From Thiobacillus sp. (GTDB taxonomy: Bacteria > Pseudomonadota > Gammaproteobacteria > Burkholderiales > Thiobacillaceae), in contig JACKLQ010000002.1 in the NCBI GenBank assembly GCA_024235835.1, positions 1,132,635 to 1,196,634 on the forward strand: 64,000 bases of DNA, read 5' to 3'. The notes beneath the pieces were generated by a model that had not been told where the DNA came from, ran no database searches, and saw nothing but the letters and a program-made list of their open reading frames with translations. Below are positions 32,155-41,152 of the stretch, piece after piece (within the stretch, counting starts at the first letter, position 1; each line of letters starts with the position of its first letter). A program made the position numbers and the translations under genes.

Positions 32155-32347
32155 GGCCGGAGAATCTACATGCTGCTCCCGGCCAGGCCGATACCACCTT
32201 GTAGGTACGGCATACATAGCCCTTCCGGTCGAGCTGCCACCCTCCGCTTGAGCTTAGGCAAGGAATAAACAAGGGCGTGGAGGGGCAGTACAAAAAACCT
32301 CACTCGGCCATTGTTGCCATCTGGGCCAGCGTGTTCTTGCTGGCAGG

Positions 32348-33838
32348 TCATGTAGTGCCTATAGCCTGATACAAAGCCACACTATCGGCTAAACGCTGGG
32401 CTTGAGCGGCGGCCAGGCCAATACGGGTCTGCTGGGCCTGTTGCTGGGCGACGAGTAGTTGTAGGTAGCTGGCCGCGCCGAACTGGTATTGCCGCTCCAT
32501 CGAGTGCAGGGAATCCCGCGCGGCGGCGTCGGCGGCGGCTAGCGCGGCCAGCGTCTGGGCGTCGTTTTCCACGGCGCGCAGCGCATCGGCCACATCGCGT
32601 AGCGCCCCCAGCACCACGCCCTGGTAGTTGGCGGCGGCCGCGTCGAAGGCGGCCAGCGCGGCGCGCTTTTCCGCGGGCAGCCCCGGATTGAATAACGGCT
32701 GGGTCAGTTGCCCGAGCAGGCTCCACACCGCCGACCCGCTGCCGAACAGGGCGCCGCTGGTGAGCGCCTGGCTGCCGAGGCTGGCGCTCAGGTTGATCTG
32801 CGGATAAAGCCTGGCCACGGCCACGCCATAGTCGGCGTTGGCCGCGTGCAGCAGGGCCTCGGCGGCCTGGATGTCGGGGCGTCGGCGCGCCAGCTCGGAA
32901 GGCACGACGAGTGGCAGTTCAACCGGCAGGGAGAAGTCCGCCAGGGTGAATGCAGGTATTCCGCCCGCGCCCGGCGCGCGGCCGGCGAGTACGGCGAGCA
33001 GATGCTCGGCCTGCTGCATCTGTTTGCGCAATGCAGGCAACTGCGCCCGCGTCTGCTCTGCTTGGGTCTGCAACGCCAGCGCCTCGTCCGGCGTCGCCTG
33101 GCCGAGGCGCGCACGCTCGCGGGCCAGATGCACCTGTTCCTCCTGGACCTTCAGGATGGCGGCGGTGGCCTCGATCTGGTCGGCGAGCCTGGCCCGGGTG
33201 ATGGCGGCCGTGGCGATGTTGCCGGCCAGGGTCAGGCGGGCAGACTCCAACTCAAAGCGGCGGAAGTCGGAGCGGGCGGCCAGGGCCTCCAGGGCGCGGC
33301 GGTTGCCGCCAGCGAGATCAAGGTTGTAATGCACGCCGACGCTGGCGTTGAAGAGGCTGAATTCGCGCGCATCGCCCGCAAGGCCCTGGGCGCTCGGACT
33401 CATGCGCTGGCGCTGGGCGCCGAGCCCCGCATCCACCTGCGGATATTGCGTCGATCCGGCCTGCGCGGCATGGAGCTCCCGCGCCTGGCGCAGGGCGGCC
33501 TGCGCGGCGGCAAGCGAGGGGTTGGCATTGAGCGCCGATTCGATCAGCGCATCGAGCTCCGCGGATTTCAGGTTTCGCCACCACTGGGCATCGGCCGCCA
33601 TGCCATCGACCAGGCGCTGGGCCTCGCCCAGCCGCACAGCGGCGGATTCGGTCTGGGCGGCGACCGGCGTCGCCGTGTAACCCGCCACCTCCGGCGCGGA
33701 CGGACGCTTGAAGTCCGGTCCCGCGGCACAGCCGGCGAGCCCCAAGATCAGGGCCCATGTCGCGACTGTCCGGAGATGGGGCCGGCCGGTTTCGATGGGA
33801 TCGGCACCCGGGCCGGGTTTCGTCTCAAGGTTTGCCAT
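32348..33838 (-). CDS. outer-membrane efflux lipoprotein (OprM/NodT type)
   Basis: TolC-like outer-membrane channel of 496 residues. Start 33838 gives a lipoprotein signal (ALILGLAGCAAGPDF). Two repeats of the outer-membrane efflux domain follow, with typical blocks WWRNLKSAELDALIESAL, ARLYPQINLSASLGS and RQYQFGAASYLQLLVAQQQA. It overlaps the end of the cytochrome c' gene by 14 bp and closes the long operon that begins with tetR at 41121, so it most likely serves the ABC efflux complex encoded there. Confidence 0.92.
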   Translation of the reverse strand: MANLETKPGPGADPIETGRPHLRTVATWALILGLAGCAAGPDFKRPSAPEVAGYTATPVAAQTESAAVRLGEAQRLVDGMAADAQWWRNLKSAELDALIESALNANPSLAAAQAALRQARELHAAQAGSTQYPQVDAGLGAQRQRMSPSAQGLAGDAREFSLFNASVGVHYNLDLAGGNRRALEALAARSDFRRFELESARLTLAGNIATAAITRARLADQIEATAAILKVQEEQVHLARERARLGQATPDEALALQTQAEQTRAQLPALRKQMQQAEHLLAVLAGRAPGAGGIPAFTLADFSLPVELPLVVPSELARRRPDIQAAEALLHAANADYGVAVARLYPQINLSASLGSQALTSGALFGSGSAVWSLLGQLTQPLFNPGLPAEKRAALAAFDAAAANYQGVVLGALRDVADALRAVENDAQTLAALAAADAAARDSLHSMERQYQFGAASYLQLLVAQQQAQQTRIGLAAAQAQRLADSVALYQAIGTT

Positions 33839-34289
33839 AAAAGTGCTCCATGAACGGCTTGCGGAAGTTTTGATGACAGGCCAGGCAACTGTTCTGTAGC
33901 GCCGCGAAGGAAGCAATGACGGATTGACCGTCACCGCGCTTGGCCGCCTGTTCCAAGGCCCTTGCTGCTTGGTGGGTCTGTTCGTCGAATCGCTTGAACC
34001 GGCCGGCGTCGCTCCCGACGAAGCCGAGAATGCGCATTTTCTCCCCCAAGGGCGGTTGCGGATGCTCGGCGATGTGCGGCGCGGTATCGGTAACCCGCAC
34101 CTAATCCTCGCGGGAGATGGCATCGATTACCACCTGCATGTTCTTCCCGAGTTCCCGCATGATCCGGCGCAGTTCCATCGGCTCAGCCGTGGTATTCCCG
34201 TCAGCCCAGGCCTGTGCGCCGATCGTTGCCATGGTCGCGCCAAAGATCGCGGTAGCGACGATATTCCCGTGTATGAGTTTGTGTTGCAT
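33825..34289 (-). pseudogene. cytochrome c' type gene with an in-frame TAG
   Basis: From ATG 34289 (GGAG site) a signal peptide ending at AWADG leads into MELRRIMRELGKNMQVVIDA and SRED, then TAG at 34099-34101. The same frame continues with PLGEKMRILGFVGSDAGRFK and ends with the haem site CLACHQNFR at the C-terminus, as in cytochromes c' and c556. In homologues the interrupted position is usually Trp (REDW), so TGG has become TAG. The rest of the reading frame is undamaged, so the mutation looks recent. An amber suppressor or sequencing error is the alternative. Confidence 0.8.
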
Positions 34290-34346
34290 GAAAACCTCCA
34301 GGTCCTGTTTCGGTAAAACGGCTTGTCGCATGGTCAGGCATTGCCC

Positions 34347-35543
34347 TTAGAACTCGACGCTCAGGGCGACGGAGCCGTAAGCCTGATTCGTGCCTTGCTC
34401 CTCAAACTCGCGCGTGCGGTAAACGCGCATCACGGCCAACCTGACGCCATGCCCTGCCAGAATGCCCTGAGCGCTGACACCCACCGCCACCTGGGCAACC
34501 CACGGCTGGCGCGTGACACTGTGGCTGGACCGAAAGAGGTTGCCGTCGAGGGAAAAATCGTAGGCGACAGCCTTCGCTTCCACGATCCCGAAGAGGTGAA
34601 CGCCGGGGCGCGGCCGACTGGCGGCCGGGACGGAATCGCTGGGCTTGCCGTGGATGGAGGCGGCCGATGGCGGGCGGTTCTCGGCGCCCGGCCGGATGGG
34701 ATAGCTTCCGAAATCATTCGGCAGATTCCAGCCGAGGCGACCCTCGATGCCCAACGTGGCCGAGGTCTCGATGTTGCCGAGCCTGAGCCCCACCGAACGT
34801 ATCGAATCAGCGGAGAAGCCTGGAATGATTGCCCCGGCCCCACGAAATGCCCTGAATTTGCGGTCCATCGCTACCTGAAAGGCAGGCTCGTTTTCCAACT
34901 GATGGTCCCAGCCGAGGAACCTGTCGATGTTCCGCGCATCGTGCACCAGGTTCTGGGTTTGCTCCGCGAGCGACCAAGGGCCGATCACGCCGAGCGTGAC
35001 CTCGCGCGTGTCGAGCATTTCCTGATTCAACGCGGGTTTGTGTTTTCGCCGGTTCCATGCCAATCCCATGTAGAGCAGGCCCGCGTAGGGCCGATCGTCG
35101 GGGATCAGGTCGGTTCGGGTGTAATCCTCCGGGGTGTACATGGACTGGCCGAATCGGACCACCACGTTCTGCGTGGCCGCGGCATCCTTCGCATCGGCCC
35201 AGAATCCGGGGTTCATGAACTGGATGAGTTGCGCGTGCAGCCGGATCGGCGCCGGGAAGCACTCGGGCCTCGGCCTGCCCGGGATGTCGTGGGAAATCAG
35301 GGTGAACGCCACGCCATTGGTGTAGTTCTGGTCGGTGCCGGTGAATAGGTCGTTTTCCAGCCTCGCCGTGCCGCCGCGGAATCGGAGTGTTTCGTCCACG
35401 GCGCAATCCCCGGCGCCGACCGCGCCTTCGTTGACGGCTTGCGCCAAGGCCGGCGAGGGAAGGAGAGCACTCATCGCCAGCGCCAGCATCGAAAGGATGG
35501 AGAAGCAGGGGAACGGCGTGTGCGGCAGATAATGGCCCTTCAT
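34347..35543 (-). CDS. lpxR: LpxR-like lipid A deacylase (DUF2219)
   Basis: 398-residue outer-membrane beta-barrel protein with a signal peptide ending at PALAQ. The motif LENDLFTGTDQNYTNGV near residue 60 contains the Asn-Asp pair and the following residues that are catalytic in LpxR, and RPYAGLLYMGLAWNR is also conserved. LpxR removes the 3'-acyloxyacyl chain of lipid A. ATG 35543 overlaps the stop of the Gly-rich gene (ATGA). In this operon it may remodel the outer membrane together with efflux. Confidence 0.87.
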   Translation of the reverse strand: MKGHYLPHTPFPCFSILSMLALAMSALLPSPALAQAVNEGAVGAGDCAVDETLRFRGGTARLENDLFTGTDQNYTNGVAFTLISHDIPGRPRPECFPAPIRLHAQLIQFMNPGFWADAKDAAATQNVVVRFGQSMYTPEDYTRTDLIPDDRPYAGLLYMGLAWNRRKHKPALNQEMLDTREVTLGVIGPWSLAEQTQNLVHDARNIDRFLGWDHQLENEPAFQVAMDRKFRAFRGAGAIIPGFSADSIRSVGLRLGNIETSATLGIEGRLGWNLPNDFGSYPIRPGAENRPPSAASIHGKPSDSVPAASRPRPGVHLFGIVEAKAVAYDFSLDGNLFRSSHSVTRQPWVAQVAVGVSAQGILAGHGVRLAVMRVYRTREFEEQGTNQAYGSVALSVEF

Positions 35544-36349
35544 CGCACATCTTCTGGTGCGGTGCTGACATTCTGCTGTGCCGGGTTTCTCTCTGCCTCG
35601 GGCTTGCGCCGGGCATAGACGAGGCGATAGGAAACCGGCGGCCCTTCCGAAATCTGCGCCACGGAGGAGATGACGAGTTGTCCATTCCCGCCATCGATCT
35701 GGTAGTTCTGGGTCATTTTCTTCCCCAGCATCGTCGTCTCGACCACCAGCGCCTCGCCTTCCCAGCCCGCGACGGACACGCGCTGCTGCAGCCCGCCGCT
35801 GGCGGAGACGCTGGCACCGCGAAAATCGGTGAAGAGGCGCTGGTGCTGATCGTTTTCGTCCGCGATCAGCAGCGTGGGGTCCTGATGGGTGATGTGGAGT
35901 TCTTGCGCAGGAGCCAGCAGCGCGGACAGTTCTCCGGAGGACAAGCCGCCGCTTCCACCCATGCCGCCCCCGCGGCCCCGGCCGCCGTCGCCCATGCCGC
36001 CGCCTCGCCCCATGCCGCCACCCCGGCCCTTCCCGGCCGGGCCGCCCATGGCCTGTCTCGACGCCTGCATGGCCTCCTTGGCCTTTTCCCGCGGGTCGTC
36101 GCTGGCCTTGGCGTTGAGGACCCAGTCGCCGGAGAAATCCGGCCTGGGCGGCGATGCAGGCGCACGCCGATCTCCAAGACACTGATACAGCGCCCAGTGC
36201 GCCGCACCAGCCGACTCGCTTGGCGATTCCGCGTCACAGATCGCCTGAGTCGCGGATGCGTCCCCATCCCCCTGTGCCGCCCCCGTGGCGCCGGCCGCCA
36301 ATGCCAAACCGAGCCACAGCACGGTGGCGAAATGCTTCTTCAGGTTCAT
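35540..36349 (-). CDS. exported protein with Gly/Met/Arg-rich insert
   Basis: 269-residue protein with a signal peptide ending at GATGAA. A low-complexity stretch of about 45 residues near positions 112-155 is built from GGGMG and GRGRGGG units. The C-terminal half has regular beta-strand patterns (QDPTLLIADENDQHQ, NYQIDGGNGQLVISS). ATG 36349 overlaps the previous stop as ATGA and follows GGGAGA. The family is not recognised. Codons in the insert are as GC-rich as the rest, so it is not an obvious insertion. Confidence 0.75.
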   Translation of the reverse strand: MNLKKHFATVLWLGLALAAGATGAAQGDGDASATQAICDAESPSESAGAAHWALYQCLGDRRAPASPPRPDFSGDWVLNAKASDDPREKAKEAMQASRQAMGGPAGKGRGGGMGRGGGMGDGGRGRGGGMGGSGGLSSGELSALLAPAQELHITHQDPTLLIADENDQHQRLFTDFRGASVSASGGLQQRVSVAGWEGEALVVETTMLGKKMTQNYQIDGGNGQLVISSVAQISEGPPVSYRLVYARRKPEAERNPAQQNVSTAPEDVR

Positions 36350-36765
36350 TTCATATCTCCCGCCGTTATGGCGGGCTTTCCGCGCGGCAGAGCACGCCAG
36401 GAAATGGCTGCGATCGCCCCCCACACCAGCGTTCGGAAGCTCATCGCGATGACCGTGCGCATTTCATAGGTCCCGCCGGCATGGACGTGCGCGCCAAATG
36501 CCGCAAAGGCAAACGCAGTCGCTGCGGCGATGACGACGGCCAGCCACACTGCCCAGCGATGCCGCAGCCACAGTCCAGCACCAGCGATGACGTAGGCGAA
36601 GCCGGCCAGGAAGTTGAACCAGAGCACAAACGGCACGTAGTTCCCGGCAGAGGCTTGAGCCGCTTCGCCACCGAACAGGATCGCGCCGCCTTCCTTGATC
36701 GTCAGCAAGCCGAAGCCGACAGCGACCAGGGACATTGCCCAGATACGGAATCCGTTTCTTTGCAT
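36346..36765 (-). CDS. four-helix inner-membrane protein
   Basis: 139-residue integral membrane protein with four hydrophobic segments and no recognised motif. ATG 36765 is chosen because it has a GGATATCC-adjacent GAGG site and removes an implausible N-terminus. Its stop overlaps the next start by ATGA. Part of the efflux/LpxR operon; role unknown. Confidence 0.75.
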   Translation of the reverse strand: MQRNGFRIWAMSLVAVGFGLLTIKEGGAILFGGEAAQASAGNYVPFVLWFNFLAGFAYVIAGAGLWLRHRWAVWLAVVIAAATAFAFAAFGAHVHAGGTYEMRTVIAMSFRTLVWGAIAAISWRALPRGKPAITAGDMK

Positions 36766-36812
36766 GGATATCCTCACGTTTTTCCCATCCCCCGGAAATT
36801 TCCCGCCTGCCT

Positions 36813-37403
36813 TCATTTCGAAGGAACAGCCAATGCGGCCCGGTACAGGGCGAAAGCCTCGGCAGCCTTCCGCAGGAACGATTCCCCCCACCTCGGGGCG
36901 GCAGGGGTTTCGAGCACCAGTTTCTGGATGATGCCGACAAGGGAAATTGCCGCGGCATCCGGTTTGATGTCAGCTCTGACCAGGCCCTGCTGTTTGGCGC
37001 GCGCGATGATTTGCGCCAGGCGGGTGGCGTAGTAAGCGATGAGCATCCGCACGTGCCGCTGAAGGCCGGGATCGTCGTCGTGAGCCAACCACGACAGCAG
37101 GCGCCTGGGGACGTCGGGGTGCCTGGCGATGAACGTGATCTGCCGTTGGAACACGCTCTCCAGTTCCCGCAGCGGATCATCCTTCCACCCGCGCTTGACT
37201 GAGCGCAAGAGCCGGCCTCTCACCCTGGCAATGAACCTTTTCCGGCCACCGTGGCTGTCCGTCTGCGGCGGCGACCATCCATCCTTGGCCTCGGCGACAG
37301 CCCCGTGCAGGCTTTCCATGTCCGCGAACAGGTAGTAGCGCGTGGTTTCCCACCATCGCTCGAGGTGCTCCTGATCGAACCGATTCATGCTGTCGCTCGT
37401 CAT
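36813..37403 (-). CDS. TetR-like ligand-binding domain without HTH
   Basis: 196-residue protein whose C-terminal two thirds match TetR ligand-binding helices (FIARHPDVPRRLLSWLAHD, LVGIIQKLVLETPAAP). The first 50 residues (RFDQEHLERWWETTRYYLF) show no helix-turn-helix, and the AAAGGAG site before ATG 37403 argues against a missed upstream part. So it can bind a ligand or dimerise but probably not DNA. Lies 25 bp after the ABC ATPase gene; it may titrate the full TetR at the head of the operon. Confidence 0.75.
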   Translation of the reverse strand: MTSDSMNRFDQEHLERWWETTRYYLFADMESLHGAVAEAKDGWSPPQTDSHGGRKRFIARVRGRLLRSVKRGWKDDPLRELESVFQRQITFIARHPDVPRRLLSWLAHDDDPGLQRHVRMLIAYYATRLAQIIARAKQQGLVRADIKPDAAAISLVGIIQKLVLETPAAPRWGESFLRKAAEAFALYRAALAVPSK

Positions 37404-37428
37404 GGTGACCGCTCCTTTACTTTCATGG

Positions 37429-38139
37429 TCAATCAAATCCTCGTCCTTCACCGGCTTCCTCATGGGTCACGCCATCGCGGATGTGATAGATGCGCTTGAA
37501 GGTGGGGATGATCTTCTCGTCGTGGGTGACGACGATGATGGCGGTTTCATACTTCTTCGCCATGTCGTTGAGGATGCGGATGACCGCCATGGCGCGTTGT
37601 GAATCCAGGGGCGCCGTGGGCTCGTCGGCCAGGATCACCGGCGGGCGGTTGACCAGGCCCCGGGCGATGGCCACGCGCTGTTGCTCGCCGCCGGAGAGCT
37701 GTGAGGGCATGGCCTGGGCGCGTTGCTGCACGTCGAGTGCCGTGAGCAGGTCCAGCGCCCGCCTGCGCGCCTCGGTGTTGGATACGCCGGCCAGCATGGG
37801 CGGCAGCGCCACGTTGTCAGTGACGTCGAGGAAGGGGATGAGGTACGGCGCCTGGAACACGAAACCGATCCTGTCCCGGCGCAGGGCGCGCAGATCGGGC
37901 ACCTTCCAGCCCTCGTCGTAGATCACCTCGTCGCCCAGTGTCATGCGCCCGGCGGTGGGGTCGATCACCGCGCCCAGGGATTTCAGCAGGGTGCTCTTGC
38001 CCGAGCCGGACGGCCCGATCAGCCCCACCACCTCGCCCGGCCCCACGTGCATGTCCACGCCCTTGAGTGCATCGACCGCCGTGTCGCCGCTGCCGTAGCG
38101 CTTCCTCAGCCCTTCGATGCGTATGCCCTTGGTCGTCAT
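37429..38139 (-). CDS. ABC transporter ATP-binding protein (MacB/LolD type)
   Basis: 236-residue nucleotide-binding domain. Walker A GPSGSGKST near residue 42, signature SQLSGGEQQRVAIARGLV, Walker B VILADEPTAPLDSQ, and the switch histidine in VVTHDE. It pairs with the permease gene 2 bp upstream. MacB-type ATPases drive extrusion through a periplasmic adaptor and an outer-membrane channel, all present in this operon. Confidence 0.95.
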   Translation of the reverse strand: MTTKGIRIEGLRKRYGSGDTAVDALKGVDMHVGPGEVVGLIGPSGSGKSTLLKSLGAVIDPTAGRMTLGDEVIYDEGWKVPDLRALRRDRIGFVFQAPYLIPFLDVTDNVALPPMLAGVSNTEARRRALDLLTALDVQQRAQAMPSQLSGGEQQRVAIARGLVNRPPVILADEPTAPLDSQRAMAVIRILNDMAKKYETAIIVVTHDEKIIPTFKRIYHIRDGVTHEEAGEGRGFD

Positions 38140-38141
38140 GT

Positions 38142-39356
38142 TCAGCCTCCGATCGCTTCCGCCGGATCGACCTTGAGCGCCATGCGGATGGCGACGATGC
38201 TGGCCAGGGCGCAGATCGCCATGACGGCGAAGAAGCCGACGATGGAATCCTGGGGCATCAGCAGCACGTATTTGGGGAACAGGGGGGCGGCGAAGGTAGC
38301 GGTGATCTTGCCCACCGCGAAACCGATCACGCCGAGCGCGAGGGCCTGCTGCATGATCATGGCGGCGATGGTGCGGTTGCGCGTGCCGATGAGTTTCAGC
38401 ACCGCGATCTCGCGAATCTTGTCCATGGTCAGGGTGTAGATGATGAAGGCGACGATGGCCGCGCTGACGACGGCCAGGATGACCAGGAACATGCCAATCT
38501 GCTTGGCCGAGGTAGCGATCAGCTTGCCGACCAGGATGCCCTCCATTTGCGCGCGGGTGTACACCGTCAGCCGCTTCCAGCGGTGGATGCTGCGGGCCGT
38601 CTCATCGGGGTCGGCGCCCGGTTCGAGGCGCACCAGGATGGCGTTGACGAAGTTGTTGCTGGACTGGGATGCGATCACGGCGTCCAGCACACCCGGCGCG
38701 CCGGGCCGGTTGAACGCCGGATTTTCGCCGGTGCGGCGGCGGCTCTGCCAGATGGCGTCGTTGTCCTTGAGGAACTGGGCCTCCTGGGCGTCCTTGAGGG
38801 GGACGAACACCATGGGATCGCCGCTGGAGGAGACCATCCGGCGGGTGAGCCCGACCACGGTGTACTGGTTGCGGCGGATTTTTATCGTATCGCCGAGCCT
38901 GAAACCGGTGGCCACGTCGGCGACCGCCTCGTAGTGCCCCCGGGTGATCTGGCGCCCCGCCACCAGGTAGGGCGGCGTGCCGGGCGTGCCCGCCGGCGCG
39001 CCGGCCGCGACACCCACCACCATGGCGCGCACATCGCGCGCATCGCGTTCACCCTGCCTCACCTGCATGGTCAGATAGGTGACGTTGGCGGCCCGGTCCA
39101 CGCCGGGCATGGCCAGGATGGCGCGATACAGGTCGTCGTTGAGGCTGGAGGATTCGGCGTAGGGGCCCAGGGTGTCCTGCTGCACCACCCAGAGATCGGC
39201 GCCGCTGTTGTCCAGAAGCGCCTTGCCGTCGTCCACCATGCCCCGGTAGACACCGGCCATCACCAGCGTCACGCCGATGAGCAGGCCCAGCCCCACGCCG
39301 GTGAAGACGAACTTGCCCCAGGCGTGGAGGATGTCGCGGCCGGCCAGGCTGATCAC
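38142..39356 (-). CDS. ABC transporter permease (FtsX/MacB-like)
   Basis: 404-residue permease with an N-terminal helix (VFTGVGLGLLIGVTLVMAGV), a periplasmic domain of about 230 residues and three C-terminal helices, the FtsX-like arrangement. KLIGTRNRTIAAMIMQQ is the usual coupling-helix region. ATG 39356 overlaps the adaptor stop (ATGA), so the two are co-translated. Confidence 0.93.
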   Translation of the reverse strand: MISLAGRDILHAWGKFVFTGVGLGLLIGVTLVMAGVYRGMVDDGKALLDNSGADLWVVQQDTLGPYAESSSLNDDLYRAILAMPGVDRAANVTYLTMQVRQGERDARDVRAMVVGVAAGAPAGTPGTPPYLVAGRQITRGHYEAVADVATGFRLGDTIKIRRNQYTVVGLTRRMVSSSGDPMVFVPLKDAQEAQFLKDNDAIWQSRRRTGENPAFNRPGAPGVLDAVIASQSSNNFVNAILVRLEPGADPDETARSIHRWKRLTVYTRAQMEGILVGKLIATSAKQIGMFLVILAVVSAAIVAFIIYTLTMDKIREIAVLKLIGTRNRTIAAMIMQQALALGVIGFAVGKITATFAAPLFPKYVLLMPQDSIVGFFAVMAICALASIVAIRMALKVDPAEAIGG

Positions 39357-40504
39357 TTGCGGGCTCCGGGGATGCTTTCCACCACACGGATGCGGCTCTT
39401 CGGGCCGAGGGCCTTTTCGCTGTAGACCACGATGCGTTCGCCGGCCTTAAGGCCTTCGGCCACCTGCACCCGGCCGTCCAGGTCAGAACGCCCCAGCCTG
39501 ACGGGAGCGAACTCCAGCCCACCATCCTTGATCCGCCATACGCCCGGCCGATCGCCTTGGCGTTGCACGGCAGCATTGGGGATCGCGGGCATCGCGGCCA
39601 ATGCGGGCAGATCGACGGTCACCTCGGCCAGCTCGCCGATGGGTGGCAGGGGCGCGGGCACTTTGTCGAAAACCACCTTGGCCAGGATTTCCTCCGTGAT
39701 GGCATCCGCCATGGGCTCCAGGCGCAGCACCCGGCCGTTCAGGGCCGCGCCGTTGCTGGAACGCAGCGTGACGCGCGCGGACAGGTCGGCCGCCAGCCCC
39801 GCCGCGCTGATCTGGTCGAAGCGCACGTTGATCCACAGGCTGTGGGGGTCGATCAACTCCACCACGGCCTGGCCCGCCACCAAAGTCGTGCCCGGGTCGG
39901 CATCGCGCACCGTGACGATGCCGGCCATGGGCGCCACCAGATTCAGGTTGCCGCGCTGGGCGCGCAGGGCCTGAAGGTCGGAGCGGGCCCGGGTCAGGTC
40001 TTCGCGCGCCGCCGCCAGTACCGACTCGGCGATCTGCAACTCCTGCCGCTTGCCCAGCAGGATTTCCTCGCTAGTGGAGCGGACGGTGAACAACTGCTCG
40101 TAGCGCGATGCCTGGGTTTTAGCGAAGCTGAGCCTGGCCGTCGCCTCGCCGATGGTCGCCTCGATCCGTTTGATGGCGGCTTCCTGGGAGCGCATCCGGT
40201 CATCGAGATCAATCGGATCCATCTCGCCCAGCACCTGTCCTGCCTCGACCCGGTCGCCGACATGAACATCCAGCCGTTTGAGGCGCCCGGCAAGGGTGGG
40301 CCCGATCTTGTAAGTGTAGCGCGCCTCGACCGTACCGATGCCGAACAGGGCGGGGGTGATCGCGCGCGACTCCACCTCGACCTCGGTCACCGCCACGGGG
40401 GCCAGGGGCCCGGAGCGCAGCGCGACATAGATCAGAAGCGCCAGGAGCGGAACGATCACCGCGACGAGCGCCAGGGTTCGGCGTTGCATAGGCTGTATCT
40501 TCAT
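39353..40504 (-). CDS. periplasmic adaptor of ABC efflux system (HlyD/MFP family)
   Basis: 383-residue membrane fusion protein with one N-terminal anchor (LALVAVIVPLLALLIYVAL), lipoyl half-motifs (IGPTLAGRLKRLDVHVGDRV and LNLVAPMAGIVTVRDADPG) and a coiled-coil hairpin between them. It links the ABC permease to the outer-membrane channel. The start overlaps the tetR stop by ATGA. Confidence 0.94.
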   Translation of the reverse strand: MKIQPMQRRTLALVAVIVPLLALLIYVALRSGPLAPVAVTEVEVESRAITPALFGIGTVEARYTYKIGPTLAGRLKRLDVHVGDRVEAGQVLGEMDPIDLDDRMRSQEAAIKRIEATIGEATARLSFAKTQASRYEQLFTVRSTSEEILLGKRQELQIAESVLAAAREDLTRARSDLQALRAQRGNLNLVAPMAGIVTVRDADPGTTLVAGQAVVELIDPHSLWINVRFDQISAAGLAADLSARVTLRSSNGAALNGRVLRLEPMADAITEEILAKVVFDKVPAPLPPIGELAEVTVDLPALAAMPAIPNAAVQRQGDRPGVWRIKDGGLEFAPVRLGRSDLDGRVQVAEGLKAGERIVVYSEKALGPKSRIRVVESIPGARK

Positions 40505-41121
40505 TTCCCGCTCCCAATGCCATGTTCAATCCCACGCCGATAGATCGCGAAAAGCGCTGGCGCATCACGGCGTATGCGCTGGACGTCATCGGCCAGCAGC
40601 GATTGCATGACCAGGCCCTGGACCATGCCGATCAGGAGAGTGGCGGCGGCTTCGGTATCCAGTGTGGCCGACAGTTCCCCCGCCGCCTTGCCTTGCTCGA
40701 GCAGCGCTTGCAGACGCTCGCCATAGCGTCGGATGAGGGTCTGGGCCATGCGTTTGGGTGCCGTTTGCTGGGCGCGTTGCAGTTCGCCGAACAGCATGCG
40801 CGGGACACCCGGGTGCTCCGTGACGAACTCGACGTTCGCCATGAACATGGCCTCGATGGCCGCGAGCGGCGAAGAGGCAGCGCGCGCAGCCATTTCCATG
40901 CGCGCGAGCAGGCGTTCGGCCACCCACTCCATGACTGCCTGCAAGATGGCCTCCTTGGTGGGAAAGTGCTTGAACAGCGCCCCCTGGGTGACACCCATGT
41001 GTTTGGCGATGGCTGCGGTCGTGATCTCGCTCGGATTCTGCTGTGCCGCAAGTTCCACCACGGCTTCAACCGTGACGGCGCGACGTTCTTCGGCGGGGAG
41101 GTGCTTTGGGTGGGTGACCAT
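40501..41121 (-). CDS. TetR-family repressor of the efflux operon
   Basis: 206-residue regulator with N-terminal HTH (ITTAAIAKHMGVTQGALFKHF) and a TetR ligand domain. I prefer ATG 41121 to the frame's first start at 41175, because the longer version would put the dyad at 41139-41152 inside the gene and adds an unlikely N-terminus. It heads the ten-gene efflux operon and is probably autoregulatory. Confidence 0.9.
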   Translation of the reverse strand: MVTHPKHLPAEERRAVTVEAVVELAAQQNPSEITTAAIAKHMGVTQGALFKHFPTKEAILQAVMEWVAERLLARMEMAARAASSPLAAIEAMFMANVEFVTEHPGVPRMLFGELQRAQQTAPKRMAQTLIRRYGERLQALLEQGKAAGELSATLDTEAAATLLIGMVQGLVMQSLLADDVQRIRRDAPALFAIYRRGIEHGIGSGK

Positions 41122-41138
41122 GACAAGGGAACAAAGAA

Positions 41139-41152
41139 AGTAATTGATTACT
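41139..41152. promoter_or_regulatory. probable TetR operator
   Basis: AGTAATTGATTACT is a perfect dyad (AGTAAT and ATTACT, 2-nt centre) in an AT-rich stretch 18 bp upstream of the tetR start, where an operator overlapping the promoter would be expected. Confidence 0.65.

Noticed and set aside
32155..32347. Search for a sigma54 promoter before the peptide/radical SAM operon
   Set aside because: No TGGC-N-GC element with correct spacing; only a T-run after a weak dyad was seen.
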